Origin: Synechococcus sp. HJ21-Hayes
GTDB lineage: Bacteria; Cyanobacteriota; Cyanobacteriia; PCC-6307; Cyanobiaceae
DNA: 64,000 nt
Direction: 5' to 3'
NCBI RefSeq assembly: GCF_024345835.1
Contig: NZ_JAGQBW010000009.1
Span: 62,001 to 126,000 of the forward strand
Program-made: the position numbers and the translations under genes
Shown: one piece after another, positions 27,469 through 37,467 of the stretch
Layout: the number at the start of each line of letters is the position of its first letter
How positions within the stretch are numbered: the stretch's first letter is position 1
The notes under the pieces: model-generated
Told to the model about the DNA's origin: nothing
The model's input: only the letters and a program-made list of their open reading frames with translations
Database searches by the model: none

Positions 27469-28029
27469 TCAGAGACCGAGCAGCTGTTTGGCACGGAACC
27501 AGGCCGTGACGCTCTTGCCATCGAGGTGCTCGTCACCGCTGGCCAGAACCGCATCCAGTTCAGCCGGTTGCATCAGCAGCACCTCCAGATCCTCGTCGTC
27601 GTCGCCAGGAGGTTGCTCACTCAGCGCCACCAGATTGCGGGCTAGGAACAGGTGGATCACCTCATCGGAGTAGCCGGGGCAGGGCAACATCGCCCCCAGC
27701 GGATCCCAACGGCTGGCGCTGTAACCGGCCTCTTCCTGCAGCTCGCGCTGCATGGTGCTGAGAGGATCTTCCCCCTCATCCAAGGTGCCGGCAGGGAACT
27801 CAAGCAACCGGGCGGCCACGGCAAAGCGGTATTGGCGGAGCACCACCACACGGCCGTCGTCGAGCAGCGGCACCGCCAGCGAGGCACCGGGGTGCTTGAT
27901 CATCCCGAAGGTGCCCTCCACCCCCATGGGCAGTTCCACCCGGTTCACCTCGAAGCGCAGCTTGCGCACATCGAATGCGGCGGTGGTTGCAATGTGGCGC
28001 GCGGGCTCTGGGGCAGGCAGGGGCGCCAT
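27469..28029 (-). CDS. Nudix hydrolase (ADP-ribose-pyrophosphatase-like)
   Basis: A 186-residue Nudix protein with a complete box: GTLDEGEDPLSTMQRELQEEAGY (given here as its ends GTLDEGE and RELQEEAGY, about residues 101-123), preceded by VVVLRQYRFAVAARLLEFPAG, the usual dimer and substrate strand of ADP-ribose pyrophosphatases. PGYSDEVIHLFLARNL after the box is also typical of that group. Substrate is likely ADP-ribose or another nucleoside diphosphate sugar. The start ATG 28029 and short spacing place it upstream of the photolyase in one unit. Confidence 0.9.
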   Translation of the reverse strand: MAPLPAPEPARHIATTAAFDVRKLRFEVNRVELPMGVEGTFGMIKHPGASLAVPLLDDGRVVVLRQYRFAVAARLLEFPAGTLDEGEDPLSTMQRELQEEAGYSASRWDPLGAMLPCPGYSDEVIHLFLARNLVALSEQPPGDDDEDLEVLLMQPAELDAVLASGDEHLDGKSVTAWFRAKQLLGL

Positions 28030-28205
28030 GGTCAGCGAATCCGATCGATGGCCCTCAGCATCGCGCGGGGATGGCGGCCAGCGCCCGTCTTGGTTGAACC
28101 TCGGTGGTGCCAGACGTCCTGGCCGGGCCAGCCTGAGAGCGTCTCTGGTTCTGGCGTGTCCGCAATGAGGATCTCCAACTGATCAGCGTGGATTCAGGCC
28201 TGGCC

Positions 28206-28775
28206 CTACTGCGTCTCAGGCCAGCCGGGTCGGCCGGCGAGCGCCACCACCCCTGGCGGCCCCGGGGCCTCACCGAGCGCCGCCAGGGGGGCCAGCACGA
28301 AGTTCCGCTGCTGCCAGAGGGGATGCGGCAGTTGCAACCGCGGCGTGTGGCAGCGCAGAGCACCCCACCAGAGCAGATCGAGATCGAGGCTGCGGGGTGC
28401 CCAGCGTTCGTGGCGCTCCCGTCCAAATTGCTGCTCCAGCGCCTGCAAGTGCTGCAGCAGGGCCTCTGCGGCGGCTTCTGCCCCCTTTGGGGGAATGAGG
28501 CCATCCACCAGCACAACGGCGTTCACATAGTTGGGTTGGCCAGGGGGGCCACCCACGGGTTCGGTTTCAAACAGCGGCGACCAGCGGAAACCAACCGACT
28601 CCGCCGGGAGCAGCAGGCTCTGGCTCCAACGCTGCACGCAGACCTCGACCAGCGGCCGCACGGCGATCAGGCTGGCCACCGGGCTGCCACCTGGGCCGGG
28701 CAGGTTGGCGCCGAGGGCGATGGCCAGGCTCGGCGGGGCGCTGCCGCCGGTCTGATCAGCGAGACTGGCAACCAC
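28206..28775 (-). CDS. folK: 2-amino-4-hydroxy-6-hydroxymethyldihydropteridine diphosphokinase
   Basis: FolK pyrophosphorylates 6-hydroxymethyl-7,8-dihydropterin in folate synthesis. The product (about 189 residues from GTG 28775) has [36 protein letters not shown], the signature [15 protein letters not shown] and [16 protein letters not shown], in family order. An upstream ATG at 28808 would overlap the divergent chlD start codon, so the GTG is preferred; the true start is uncertain. Head-to-head with chlD, with only about 23 bp between starts. Confidence 0.88.
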   Translation of the reverse strand: MVASLADQTGGSAPPSLAIALGANLPGPGGSPVASLIAVRPLVEVCVQRWSQSLLLPAESVGFRWSPLFETEPVGGPPGQPNYVNAVVLVDGLIPPKGAEAAAEALLQHLQALEQQFGRERHERWAPRSLDLDLLWWGALRCHTPRLQLPHPLWQQRNFVLAPLAALGEAPGPPGVVALAGRPGWPETQ

Positions 28776-28798
28776 GTGAATCGGACCCGGGCCTCTCC

Positions 28799-30925
28799 AT
28801 GGTTGCAAGCGGATCGACGCCCAGCGCCACCGCCACCAGCAGCGATATCGCGTCCAGAGCTTTCCCCCTGGCGGCGATCACCGGCCATGGGACCCTCAAG
28901 CTTGCGCTGCTGCTCGCCGCCGTCGACCCAGGCCTGGGTGGCGTGGTGATCGCCGGCGGCCGTGGCACCGGCAAATCGGTGCTGGCGCGGGGGCTGCATG
29001 CCCTGTTGCCGCCCATCGATGTGCTCGATCTGGGCAACAGCCCCAGCACCAGCCTCAACCAGGATCCGCGCAGCCCGGAAGACTGGGACGACAGCACCCG
29101 TAGCCGCCTCACCGAGCTGGGGGCCGACCCCACCGGCAGCGATGCCAGCGCCCTGCTGCCCACCCGGGTGATCCCAGCCCCCTTCGTGCAGGTGCCCCTG
29201 GGCATCACCGAGGACCGGCTGGTGGGCTCGGTGGACGTAACTGCCTCCCTGGCCAGTGGCCAGGCCGTGTTCCAACCGGGACTGCTGGCGGAAGCCCACC
29301 GAGGTGTGCTCTATGTGGACGAGCTCAACCTGCTGGACGACAACGTCACCAACCTGCTGCTGGCGGCGGTGGGCTCCGGCGAGAACCGCGTGGAGCGGGA
29401 GGGCCTGAGCCTCAGCCACCCCTGCCGCTGCCTGCTGATCGCCACCTACAACCCCGAGGAGGGGGCCGTGCGCGATCACCTGCTGGATCGCTTCGCCATT
29501 GCCCTGAGCGCCAATCAAGTGCTCGAGCTGGATCAGCGGGTGGAGATCGCCCGCTCGGCCATGACCCAGGCGGAATCGAGCGAGCAGTTCCGCCAAACCT
29601 GGCAGGAGGACACGGATGCCCTGGCCACCCAGCTGCTGCTGGCGCGCCAGTGGCTGCCGGATGTGCAGATCGCGCGGGAGCAGATCGCCTATCTGGTGAA
29701 CGAGGCCCTGCGCGGCGGCGTGGAAGGGCACCGCTCCGAGCTCTATGCCGTGCGGGTGGCCCGCGCCCATGCAGCCCTGAGCGGCCGCGACAAGGTGGAC
29801 GCCGACGACCTCCAGGTAGCCGTGCGCCTGGTGATCGCCCCGCGGGCCCTGCAGTTGCCGCCGCCGGATCCCGACCAGCCCATGGAACCACCGCCGCCGC
29901 CACCGCCCCAGGGCGAGCAGCCGCCGGAGGAACCCGAGGCGCCAGACAACGAGCAGGAGCCCGACGAACCGGACGAGCAGGACGACAAGGACAAGGAGGA
30001 CGACACCCCCGAAGACCAGGCGCCCCCCTCCATCCCGGAAGAGTTCCTGCTCGATCCGGAGGCCATCGCCATCGACCCCGACCTGCTGCTGTTCTCCTCC
30101 GCCAAGGCCAAGACAGGCGGCAGCGGCAGCCGCGCCGTGGTGTTCAGCGATTCCCGCGGCCGCTACGTAAAGCCGATGCTGCCCCGCGGCCCCGTGAAGC
30201 GCATCGCCGTGGATGCCACCCTGCGGGCCGCGGCGCCGTATCAGAAGTCGCGCCGAGAGCGCGAACCGCACCGCAAGGTGATCGTGGAGGACGGCGACCT
30301 GCGGGCCAAGCAACTGCAGCGCAAGGCCGGCGCCCTGGTGATCTTCCTAGTGGATGCCAGCGGCTCCATGGCCCTCAACCGCATGCAGAGCGCCAAGGGC
30401 GCCGTGATCCGGCTGCTCACGGAGGCCTACGAAAACCGCGATGAAGTCGCCCTGATTCCCTTCCGCGGCGAGCAGGCTGAGGTGCTGCTGCCCCCCACCC
30501 GCTCGATCACCGCCGCCCGCCGGCGACTGGAATCGATGCCCTGTGGTGGCGGCTCTCCCCTGGCCCACGGGCTCAGCCAGGCCGCCCGCGTGGGCGCCAA
30601 TGCCCTCGCCACCGGCGACCTGGGCCAGGTGGTGGTGGTGGCCATCACCGATGGCCGCGGCAACGTGCCGCTCTCGCGCTCCCTGGGGCAACCGGAACTG
30701 GAGGGCGAGGAGCCCGTGGACCTCAAAGAAGAGGTGAAGCAGGTGGCCAGCCGCTACCGGGCCCTAGGCATCAAGCTGCTGGTGATCGATACCGAGCGCA
30801 AATTCATCGGCAGTGGCATGGGCAAGGACCTGGCCGATGCGGCCGGCGGCAAGTATGTGCAGCTGCCCAAGGCCAGTGATCAGGCCATCGCCGCGATCGC
30901 CATGGAGGCGATCAACGCGGTGTGA
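28799..30925 (+). CDS. chlD: Magnesium chelatase subunit D
   Basis: ChlD, with ChlI and ChlH, inserts Mg2+ into protoporphyrin IX as the first committed step of chlorophyll synthesis. The 708-residue protein has an N-terminal AAA+ domain with a P-loop-like GGRGTGKS at residues 53-60. A long Pro-rich then acidic linker follows ([26 protein letters not shown]), and then a C-terminal von Willebrand A domain with the MIDAS motif DASGSMA. Length and layout match cyanobacterial ChlD. It is divergent from folK and convergent with the MCE gene. Confidence 0.96.
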   Translation: MVASGSTPSATATSSDIASRAFPLAAITGHGTLKLALLLAAVDPGLGGVVIAGGRGTGKSVLARGLHALLPPIDVLDLGNSPSTSLNQDPRSPEDWDDSTRSRLTELGADPTGSDASALLPTRVIPAPFVQVPLGITEDRLVGSVDVTASLASGQAVFQPGLLAEAHRGVLYVDELNLLDDNVTNLLLAAVGSGENRVEREGLSLSHPCRCLLIATYNPEEGAVRDHLLDRFAIALSANQVLELDQRVEIARSAMTQAESSEQFRQTWQEDTDALATQLLLARQWLPDVQIAREQIAYLVNEALRGGVEGHRSELYAVRVARAHAALSGRDKVDADDLQVAVRLVIAPRALQLPPPDPDQPMEPPPPPPPQGEQPPEEPEAPDNEQEPDEPDEQDDKDKEDDTPEDQAPPSIPEEFLLDPEAIAIDPDLLLFSSAKAKTGGSGSRAVVFSDSRGRYVKPMLPRGPVKRIAVDATLRAAAPYQKSRREREPHRKVIVEDGDLRAKQLQRKAGALVIFLVDASGSMALNRMQSAKGAVIRLLTEAYENRDEVALIPFRGEQAEVLLPPTRSITAARRRLESMPCGGGSPLAHGLSQAARVGANALATGDLGQVVVVAITDGRGNVPLSRSLGQPELEGEEPVDLKEEVKQVASRYRALGIKLLVIDTERKFIGSGMGKDLADAAGGKYVQLPKASDQAIAAIAMEAINAV

Positions 30926-30939
30926 CGCCACGGGGCCAA

Positions 30940-31818
30940 CTAGCGCTTCTGGGCGGGGTAGAGCTCATCGAAGAACTTGCCCAGCCCGATGGTCACGCTG
31001 CGCATGCCATCCATGAACTGCGGATCTCCGGTGAGCTTGTTCACATCTCCACCAACCGCATCCCAGCGGGCGGTGAGCCGCTCCGCATTGGTCACGGTGG
31101 TTTTGAGTTCAGACACCGTTTTGGGGTTATCCAGCGCGGCCGTGAGGTTGCGCACGTGGGCCGTGGAGGCGTTGAGGTTGTCCAGGGTGGGCTGGGCCTG
31201 ACGCAGGGTCTGCTTGAGATCGGCCAGCAACTGTTGGCCATCCACCAGGAATTTGCCGGCCTCCTTCGAGGTGGTGTCGAAACTGCGGGTGGTTTCGGCC
31301 AGCAGCGGTAGCAATTTTTCGCGATCGGCCTGATCCAGCAGCTTCTGCATGGTGGCGGTGACGCTGGTGATCGTGGCGGCGCTCTGACCCTCCAGTGCAC
31401 TGCCGGGACAGAGGGTGAGGCGGTTGTTGCAGTTGGGATCCAGGGGGCCAGGGGTGCCCTGGGGCAGGGGGCGCAGGGGGCTCAGCAAGGCCACCACCGC
31501 ATCACCGCCCAGCAGGGAGGCTTCCTCCACCTGGGCCAGCACCGGTCGAGGGATCTGCAGGGTTGCATCGCTGATCTCCAATTCCGCCACCACCGCCGAG
31601 GAGGTGGCCTTGACGGAGCGCACCGTGCCCACCACCACGCCGCGGTAGGTCACGGCAGAACGCTCGGCCAACCCAGCGGCATCGGGGAAGCGCACCTGGA
31701 CGCGCCACTGGGCCTTGCCGATCGAAATCCCCTTTAACCAGAACCACAAGCCGCCGGCGCCAGCCAGGGCCGCCAACAGGGTGAATCCCACGATGGCCTC
31801 TCGCACACTGCGGCGCAT
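30940..31818 (-). CDS. MlaD-type MCE domain protein (lipid transport)
   Basis: A 292-residue protein with one N-terminal transmembrane anchor (residues 9-28, FTLLAALAGAGGLWFWLKGI) and an MCE domain (VQVRFPDAAGLAERSAVTYRGVVVGTV and VEEASLLGGDAVVALL). A long helical C-terminal part follows, including TMQKLLDQADREKLLPLLAE. Such proteins form hexamers that carry lipids between membranes. Two Cys lie close together in PNCNNRLTLCPG inside the periplasmic part, allowing a disulfide. The ABC ATPase gene is immediately upstream with 4 bp between, but the MlaE-type permease is not in the window. Confidence 0.9.
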   Translation of the reverse strand: MRRSVREAIVGFTLLAALAGAGGLWFWLKGISIGKAQWRVQVRFPDAAGLAERSAVTYRGVVVGTVRSVKATSSAVVAELEISDATLQIPRPVLAQVEEASLLGGDAVVALLSPLRPLPQGTPGPLDPNCNNRLTLCPGSALEGQSAATITSVTATMQKLLDQADREKLLPLLAETTRSFDTTSKEAGKFLVDGQQLLADLKQTLRQAQPTLDNLNASTAHVRNLTAALDNPKTVSELKTTVTNAERLTARWDAVGGDVNKLTGDPQFMDGMRSVTIGLGKFFDELYPAQKR

Positions 31819-31822
31819 GGAT

Positions 31823-32653
31823 TTAGAGCTCCGCGGGCTGCATCGGGCCGTTCAGGCTAGCGGTACGGAACTGGAGCACATAGGGATTGTCGGTGATCTG
31901 AAAGTCTTGGATGGTGCCATGCCAGCGAAACAGCCCGTCGTAGAGCAACACCACGCGATCTGCCGCCCGCAGGATCGTGCTCATCACATGGCTCACCACC
32001 ACCGATGAGCCTCCCGCCAGCTCGGAGGTGCGCACGATCAGATCTTCGATGCGGGTGCAGGCCACAGGGTCCAGGCCGGCGGTGGGCTCATCAAACAACA
32101 GCAACGGCACCTGGCCCGGCGGCTGGCTGGGATCTTCGATCACCGCCCGGGCGAAACTCACCCGCTTCTGCATACCCCCGCTGAGTTCACCGGGCAGGAG
32201 ATCCTCAATGTCGTAGAGACCCACGGCCTCCAGCGCCCGGCTCACCCGCTCATGTATCTCCCGCTCCGGCAGGCGGCTGTAGCGATAGAGCAGAAAGCCC
32301 ACGTTCTCGCGCACGGTGAGCGACGCCAACAGGGCTGGGTTCTGAAACACCAGCCGCACATCGGGTGGGTGGCGCTGGTCGAGGCGCAAGTACTGCTGAG
32401 GCACGCCGTGGATCTTCAGCTCGCCGCTGCTGGGCAGCAGCAGCCCCGCCAACAGGCGCAAGATCGTGGACTTGCCAGCTCCGGAGGGTCCGACCACCGC
32501 CAGCCGTTCGCCGGGTTCAAGCTCCAGGTGAACGTTTTCAAGCACGGTCTTGCTGCCCCAGCGAACGCTGACATCGTCCAGCTGGGCCACAGGCGGCTGA
32601 AACCCAGAAGGCGTGGAGGAAAGCACCGAGCTGATGGCTGCGAGCCCGGCCAT
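31823..32653 (-). CDS. ABC transporter ATP-binding protein (MlaF-like)
   Basis: A 276-residue ATPase (ATG 32683 would add 10 residues). It has Walker A GPSGAGKST, Q-loop FQNPALLAS, ABC signature LSGGMQKR, Walker B LLLFDEPTAGLD and the switch His in VVVSHVMST. The HVMST/ADRVVLLYDG region and pairing with an MCE gene fit the MlaF/Ttg2A lipid-transport group. It is divergent from yvcK. With MlaD it should energise lipid movement between inner membrane (or thylakoid) and outer membrane. Confidence 0.92.
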   Translation of the reverse strand: MAGLAAISSVLSSTPSGFQPPVAQLDDVSVRWGSKTVLENVHLELEPGERLAVVGPSGAGKSTILRLLAGLLLPSSGELKIHGVPQQYLRLDQRHPPDVRLVFQNPALLASLTVRENVGFLLYRYSRLPEREIHERVSRALEAVGLYDIEDLLPGELSGGMQKRVSFARAVIEDPSQPPGQVPLLLFDEPTAGLDPVACTRIEDLIVRTSELAGGSSVVVSHVMSTILRAADRVVLLYDGLFRWHGTIQDFQITDNPYVLQFRTASLNGPMQPAEL

Positions 32654-32695
32654 CTTGACGGTTTCTCCGTACAGTTTCAGCACTCCAACTGCTCA

Positions 32696-34096
32696 ATGCG
32701 CCGACCCCGCCTGATCCGCAAGCGACGACCCGGCTGGGTTGGGCGGGGTGATCTGCGCCAACAGGATCTGATGAGCCGCTCCCGGCGGGCTGCCCGCTGG
32801 CTCCAGCCCGGCCTGGTGGTGAAGCGCTGGATGCTCACCTCCGGCCTGGGGCTACTGCTGGCCCTGCTGGGAGCTGCGGTGTGGGCCGACCTGCAACCCA
32901 TCTACTGGATGCTGGAGTCGGTGAAGTGGCTGCTGCAGAACCTCACCAAGGTGCTGCCCCGCGAGATCACCGGGCCGCTGGTGCTGCTGATCGGTGGCGG
33001 CATGGTGTGGCTGGGCCAGAGCCGCAGCTTTGGCTCCATCCAAAAAGCGCTGGCCCCGGAAAAGGACACGGTGCTGGTGGATGCACTGGTGGCCAAACGC
33101 CGCCTGAACCGCGGGCCGGCGATCGTGGCCATCGGGGGCGGCACGGGCCTCTCCACCCTGCTCAGTGGCCTGAAGCGCTACAGCAGCAACCTCACCGCCA
33201 TCGTGACCGTGGCGGACGACGGCGGCAGCTCCGGGGTGCTGCGCCGCGAGCTGGGGGTGCTGCCCCCAGGCGACATCCGCAACTGCCTGGCCGCCCTAGC
33301 CACCGAGGAACCGCTGCTCACCCGCCTGTTCCAATACCGCTTCCGCGCGGGCACAGGCCTGGAAGGCCACAGCTTCGGCAATCTGTTTCTCTCGGCGCTC
33401 ACCGCCATCACCGGCAGCCTGGAATCGGCCATCACCGCCAGCAGCCGCGTACTGGCAGTGCAGGGCCAGGTGGTGCCCGCCACCAACGCCGATGTGAAGC
33501 TCTGGGCCGAACTGGAGGATGGCTCCCGCATTGAAGGCGAATCCCAGATCGGCAATGCCCCCAGCCCGATCGTGCGGCTGGGCTGCACGCCCGAACGGCC
33601 CCCAGCCCTGCCCCGGGCCCTCGAGGCAATCGCCAACGCCGAGCTGATCGTGCTGGGCCCCGGCAGCCTTTACACCTCCCTGCTGCCCAACCTGCTGGTG
33701 CCCGAGCTGGTGAGTGCCATCAGCCGCAGCAAAGCTCCACGGCTCTACATCTGCAACCTGATGACCCAGCCGGGCGAAACCGATGGACTGGATGTGGAGG
33801 GCCATCTGCGGGCCATTGAATCGCAACTAGCCAGCCTGGGCATCCAGCAGCGCCTGTTTACGGCCGTGCTAGCCCAGGAAAACCTGTGTTCTTCACCCCT
33901 GCTGGAGCTCTACCGCCAACGGGGGGCCGAACCGGTGAGCTGCGACGGCCGCAAGCTCCGCGCCCAGGGCTATGAAGTGATGCAGGCCCCGCTGCAGGGA
34001 GCCCGGCCCAGCGCCACCCTGCGCCACGATCCCCGCAGTGTGGCCCTAGCAGTGATGCGCTATTACAAGCGGCATCGGCGCAGCCAGGGCCAGTAG
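32696..34096 (+). CDS. yvcK: YvcK/CofD-like family protein with N-terminal membrane anchor
   Basis: The 466-residue protein has a basic N-terminus and two hydrophobic segments (about residues 47-64 and 93-109), a layout common for cyanobacterial members. A CofD-like Rossmann domain follows, with AIGGGTGLSTLLSGLKRY, TVADDGGSSGVLRRE, PGDIRNCLAAL and GPGSLYTSLLPNLLV. YvcK homologues bind UDP-sugars and influence cell-wall synthesis and carbon metabolism in other bacteria. Members of the family use a loop near NLMTQPGETDG. Starts ATG 32696 or 32771. Convergent with ndhJ. The role in cyanobacteria is inferred only. Confidence 0.9.
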   Translation: MRRPRLIRKRRPGWVGRGDLRQQDLMSRSRRAARWLQPGLVVKRWMLTSGLGLLLALLGAAVWADLQPIYWMLESVKWLLQNLTKVLPREITGPLVLLIGGGMVWLGQSRSFGSIQKALAPEKDTVLVDALVAKRRLNRGPAIVAIGGGTGLSTLLSGLKRYSSNLTAIVTVADDGGSSGVLRRELGVLPPGDIRNCLAALATEEPLLTRLFQYRFRAGTGLEGHSFGNLFLSALTAITGSLESAITASSRVLAVQGQVVPATNADVKLWAELEDGSRIEGESQIGNAPSPIVRLGCTPERPPALPRALEAIANAELIVLGPGSLYTSLLPNLLVPELVSAISRSKAPRLYICNLMTQPGETDGLDVEGHLRAIESQLASLGIQQRLFTAVLAQENLCSSPLLELYRQRGAEPVSCDGRKLRAQGYEVMQAPLQGARPSATLRHDPRSVALAVMRYYKRHRRSQGQ

Positions 34097-34109
34097 GGCT
34101 GGCTCAGTA

Positions 34110-34130
34110 GGACGGCTTCAGTAAGCGTCC
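34110..34130. terminator. Hairpin between convergent yvcK and ndhJ
   Basis: GGAC-G-GCTT (34110-34118) pairs with AAGC-GTCC (34123-34130) with one bulged G and a 4-base loop. It covers the ndhJ stop codon and lies 14 bp after the yvcK stop, a sensible place for bidirectional termination. No strong T run is seen. Confidence 0.35.
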
Positions 34131-34672
34131 TGCATTTCGTAGAAGTCCGGCTGCACATAATCCTTGCGCAGGGGAAAGCCCGTCCAGTCCTCAGGCATCA
34201 ACAGCCGCTTGGGATGGGGATGGCCCTCGTAGGTGATGCCGAACATGTCGTAGGTTTCCCGCTCCGACCAATCCGCACCCCGGAACAGCCCATAAAGGCT
34301 GGGGATGGTGAGGTTGCCATCGCGAGCCAGGAACACCTTGAGGCGCACTTCCTCAGGCTTCAGTTCGGCGGGGAGGCGCTGGTTGCCGGTGGATTGATCC
34401 GCCAGCGATCCCAGCTTCACCAGGTGGTAGAAGCTCACGAGCCGGCCGCCAGGGCCTTCGTCGTAGCCGCCCTGGCATTGCAGATAGTCGAACCCGGTGG
34501 CCTTGAGAGCTGCGGCGATCACGGGCAGGAAGGCCGGCTCAACGCCCACCACTTCAACGCCCAGGTGATCAGCCTCCAGCACTTCATGCTCAAAACCCTG
34601 GCTACTGAGCCACTGGCTCACGGCTCCGGCAGGGGCCAGGTTGGTGGTGGAAGCGGGGGTTTCCTCAGGCAT
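34118..34672 (-). CDS. ndhJ: NAD(P)H-quinone oxidoreductase subunit J
   Basis: NdhJ is a peripheral-arm subunit (NuoC-like) of the thylakoid NDH-1 complex, which accepts electrons from ferredoxin for cyclic flow and respiration. The 184-residue product has the conserved middle and end: [12 protein letters not shown], the [22 protein letters not shown] stretch and [23 protein letters not shown]. Start ATG 34672; ATG 34687 would overlap ndhK. Third gene of ndhC-K-J, 7 bp after ndhK. Confidence 0.96.
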   Translation of the reverse strand: MPEETPASTTNLAPAGAVSQWLSSQGFEHEVLEADHLGVEVVGVEPAFLPVIAAALKATGFDYLQCQGGYDEGPGGRLVSFYHLVKLGSLADQSTGNQRLPAELKPEEVRLKVFLARDGNLTIPSLYGLFRGADWSERETYDMFGITYEGHPHPKRLLMPEDWTGFPLRKDYVQPDFYEMQDAY

Positions 34673-34679
34673 CACGTCC

Positions 34680-35462
34680 TCAGGCACTGGCGTTGGTGTT
34701 GGTGTTGGCAGGAATCGCGGCGGGCTCGGCCACAGCCGGCTCAGCAGCGGCCACGGGGAGCCCGGCGGCGGCGGCGAAGGCGGCTTGCTGGGTGGCCGCC
34801 CGCAGATATTGGCCGTTCACGATCGGCTCCACGGCCTTCATCTGGTGGGAAACCGTGCAGTAGCGGTGGATTTGCTGCACGTTGCCGCGCTCGGCCAGGG
34901 CCTCGTTGCCCACCTTCTTGCGCAGCTTGATCACCGCATCGAAGATCGCTTCAGGCCGTGGCGGGCAGCCGGGCAGGTAAAGGTCCACAGGGATCAGCTT
35001 GTCCACACCGCGCACCGCTGTGGTGGAGTCGGCGGAGAACATGCCGCCGGTGATGGTGCAGGCCCCCATGGCAATCACGTACTTGGGCTCCGGCATCTGC
35101 TCGTAGAGCCGCACCAGGGCGGGGGCCATCTTCATGGTCACGGTGCCGGCCACGATCAGCAGGTCCGCCTGGCGGGGGCTGGAGCGGGGCACCAGGCCGA
35201 AGCGGTCAAAGTCGAAGCGGGAGCCGATCAGGGCCGCGAACTCAATGAAGCAGCAGGCGGTGCCATAGAGCAGCGGCCAGAGGCTGCTGAGCCGCGCCCA
35301 GTTGTGCAGGTCGTCGAGGGTGGTGAGGATCACGTTCTCGGACAGGTCCGAGGTAACGGCCGGGGCACCAATGGGGTTGCAGCTGGCGGCGCGGAGATCC
35401 TTAAGGGCTCCGATCGAGAGGGCCTCGGCCATGCCGGAGCTGGAGGAAGGGGTGATTGTCAT
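34680..35462 (-). CDS. ndhK: NAD(P)H-quinone oxidoreductase subunit K
   Basis: NdhK (NuoB-like) holds the terminal 4Fe-4S cluster N2 of NDH-1. Its ligands are visible: paired Cys in [11 protein letters not shown], then [10 protein letters not shown] and PGCPPRPE. The 260-residue length is slightly long because of an Ala/Pro/Glu-rich tail ([18 protein letters not shown]), a low-complexity extension also common in picocyanobacteria. Middle gene of the ndhC-K-J operon. Confidence 0.96.
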   Translation of the reverse strand: MTITPSSSSGMAEALSIGALKDLRAASCNPIGAPAVTSDLSENVILTTLDDLHNWARLSSLWPLLYGTACCFIEFAALIGSRFDFDRFGLVPRSSPRQADLLIVAGTVTMKMAPALVRLYEQMPEPKYVIAMGACTITGGMFSADSTTAVRGVDKLIPVDLYLPGCPPRPEAIFDAVIKLRKKVGNEALAERGNVQQIHRYCTVSHQMKAVEPIVNGQYLRAATQQAAFAAAAGLPVAAAEPAVAEPAAIPANTNTNASA

Positions 35463-35490
35463 GGGTTGGATGCGGCGTTACAGCTCCGGA

Positions 35491-35853
35491 TCAGCTCCAC
35501 TCGAGGGCGCCCTTGCGCCAGGCGTAGGCCAAGGCCACCACGAGGATGGAAATGAACACCAGCGCCTCGATGAAGGCCAGCAGGCCCAGCCGATGGAAGG
35601 CCACGGCCCAGGGATAGAGGAACACGGTCTCCACGTCGAAGATCACGAAGACCAGCGCAAACATGTAGTAGCGGATGTTGAACTGGATCCAGGCACCGCC
35701 GATGGGCTCCATGCCCGATTCGTAGGTGAGATCCCGCTCGCCCGTGCGCGATTGAGGCGCCAGCAGCTTGTTGGTGACCAGTGCGAGCACGGGCACTGCC
35801 GCCGAAATCAGCAGGAAGCCGAGGAAGGCGTCGTAGCCAGAGAGAACGAACAC
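35491..35853 (-). CDS. ndhC: NAD(P)H-quinone oxidoreductase subunit 3
   Basis: NdhC (NuoA-like) is a small three-helix membrane subunit of NDH-1. The 120-residue version from GTG 35853 begins [15 protein letters not shown], matching the usual start and length. ATG 35889 would add 12 residues. Conserved [33 protein letters not shown] and [13 protein letters not shown] are present. It heads the ndhC-K-J operon and is divergent from rubA. The choice of GTG rests on family length, so it is moderately certain. Confidence 0.92.
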   Translation of the reverse strand: MFVLSGYDAFLGFLLISAAVPVLALVTNKLLAPQSRTGERDLTYESGMEPIGGAWIQFNIRYYMFALVFVIFDVETVFLYPWAVAFHRLGLLAFIEALVFISILVVALAYAWRKGALEWS

Positions 35854-35991
35854 GGGCAAAGGCAGCCCAACCTTGGCGCAGTCTGGCATCCACGGCCGGA
35901 GCCTGGGTTGGCGTCCGCCGGCCACTCGCCCGCCTCTGGCTCCCGCCCCCGCAAGGGCTCTCCTTAGAGTCCACCCAGCCGACAGCCCGCC

Positions 35992-36381
35992 GTGAGCGAG
36001 GAGCACCAGCAGCACCAGGCGCCCCCAGCCGAGCCGGAGGCCGCCAGCGAGGCGCCCGTGGATGATCCCGATACCCACCGCTTCGAATGCCGCAGCTGCG
36101 GCTTTGTGTACGACCCCGATGAAGGGGTGAAGAAACTGGCGATTGCCCCTGGCACGCCCTTCAGTGGCCTGGATCCCGCCAGCTTCCGCTGCCCCGTGTG
36201 CCGCAGCAAGGTGGGCGCCTTCAAGGACATCGGCCCCCGCAACAAGCCCAGCGGCTTCGAGGAGAATCTGGGCTACGGGCTCGGGGTGAACACCCTCACC
36301 CCCGGCCAGAAAAACGTGCTGATCTTCGGCGGCTTCGCCCTGGCCTTCGCCTTCTTCCTCTCTCTTTATTCCCTGCGCTGA
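35992..36381 (+). CDS. rubA: Membrane-anchored rubredoxin
   Basis: A 129-residue protein with GTG start. A Pro/Glu-rich N-terminus is followed by a rubredoxin domain with both iron-ligand knuckles (CRSCG at about 33-37 and CPVCR), and then a C-terminal membrane helix ([20 protein letters not shown]). This is the thylakoid RubA needed for photosystem I (and reported for PSII) assembly in cyanobacteria and plants. It is followed by ycf48 after 2 bp and then psbEFLJ, the known cyanobacterial cluster. Confidence 0.95.
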   Translation: MSEEHQQHQAPPAEPEAASEAPVDDPDTHRFECRSCGFVYDPDEGVKKLAIAPGTPFSGLDPASFRCPVCRSKVGAFKDIGPRNKPSGFEENLGYGLGVNTLTPGQKNVLIFGGFALAFAFFLSLYSLR

Positions 36382-36383
36382 GC

Positions 36384-37379
36384 ATGAACCGCCTCGCCTC
36401 CTCCCTGAGCGCGCTCGTGCTCACCGTGGTCCTGGCCTTCGGCCTGGGCGGCTGTGTGACCACGGGCCTGCCCACAGCCGCCACCAGCCCCTGGCAGCCG
36501 GTGGACATCCACACCAAATCCAACCCCCTGGATCTGGCCTTCACCGACGACCAGCACGGCTTCTTGGTGGGCAGCAACCGCCTGATCCTGGAAACCAACG
36601 ATGGCGGAGCCTCCTGGCAGGAGCGGGCGCTGGAGCTGCCGCTGGAGGAAAACTTCCGCCTGATCAGCGTGGACTTCAACGGCGATGAAGGCTGGATCGC
36701 CGGCCAGCCGGGCCTGCTGCTGCACAGCACCGATGGCGGCCAGAACTGGAGCCGCCTGTTCCTCGACACCAAGCTGCCCGGTGAGCCCTATCTGATCACC
36801 GCCCTCGAGCGCAACAGCGCCGAGCTGGCCACCAACGTGGGCGCCATCTACCGCACCGCCGATGGCGGCAACTCCTGGCAGGCGGATGTGAGCGATGCGG
36901 CCGGCGCCGTGCGCGATCTGCGCCGCGGCCCCGATGGCCAGTACGTGAGCGTGAGCAGCCTGGGCAACTTCTTTGCCACCTGGGCCCCCGGCGACCCCGT
37001 GTGGACGCCGCACCAGCGGGTGAGCAGCCAGCGGGTGCAATCCATGGGCTTCCAGCCCGATAACAGCCTGTGGATGCTCACCCGTGGCGCCCAGCTGCGC
37101 TTCAACCCGGATGCCAGCAACCCCGAGGACTGGGGCAAGCCGGTGATCCCCATCACCAACGGCTATGGCTACCTCGATATGGCCTGGGATCCCAGCGGCA
37201 AAATCTGGACCGGCGGGGGCAGCGGCACCCTGCTCACCAGCGGTGATGGCGGCAAGAGCTGGCAGAAGGACCCCGTGGGCGCCCAGCAGCCCACCAACTT
37301 CACCCGCATCGCCTTCCTGGCCGATGGCAAGGGCTTTGCCCTCGGCGAGCGGGGCTCGCTACTGCGCTGGGTGGGCTGA
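36384..37379 (+). CDS. ycf48: Photosystem II assembly factor Ycf48 (HCF136 homologue)
   Basis: Ycf48 assists early PSII assembly by binding precursor D1. The 331-residue protein has a lipoprotein signal peptide ([14 protein letters not shown], lipobox Cys at about residue 24), so it is attached to the lumenal membrane face. A seven-bladed propeller follows, with repeated Asp-Gly-Gly motifs such as [30 protein letters not shown] and [10 protein letters not shown]. It starts right after rubA. An inverted repeat after its stop separates it from psbE. Confidence 0.95.
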   Translation: MNRLASSLSALVLTVVLAFGLGGCVTTGLPTAATSPWQPVDIHTKSNPLDLAFTDDQHGFLVGSNRLILETNDGGASWQERALELPLEENFRLISVDFNGDEGWIAGQPGLLLHSTDGGQNWSRLFLDTKLPGEPYLITALERNSAELATNVGAIYRTADGGNSWQADVSDAAGAVRDLRRGPDGQYVSVSSLGNFFATWAPGDPVWTPHQRVSSQRVQSMGFQPDNSLWMLTRGAQLRFNPDASNPEDWGKPVIPITNGYGYLDMAWDPSGKIWTGGGSGTLLTSGDGGKSWQKDPVGAQQPTNFTRIAFLADGKGFALGERGSLLRWVG

Positions 37380-37401
37380 ACACCTTTCCCTCTGTAACCA
37401 A

Positions 37402-37431
37402 GCTGGCTGGCCGCTCCCGGCGGCCACCAGC
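37402..37431. promoter_or_regulatory. Inverted repeat in the ycf48-psbE gap
   Basis: TGGCCGC (37408-37414) and GCGGCCA (37420-37426) form a perfect 7-bp stem with loop TCCCG. GCTGG (37402-37406) and CCAGC (37427-37431) extend it beyond a single bulged C. It lies 22 bp after the ycf48 stop and about 36 bp before the psbE start, so it could end the upstream transcript, mark a processing site or protect psbE mRNA. No T run follows. Confidence 0.5.
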
Positions 37432-37467
37432 GCGCCCTTAGGATCGACCAGCTGAACGCTCGCTGCT

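Noticed and set aside
29880-30010. Pro-rich and acidic repeats in chlD as a possible tandem-repeat element
   Set aside because: This is the normal linker of the D subunit between the AAA+ and von Willebrand domains.
28667-30313. Minus-strand frame of 548 codons
   Set aside because: Antisense shadow of chlD; its sequence is low-complexity with many Gly/His/Gln, as produced by opposite-strand reading of GC-rich coding DNA.
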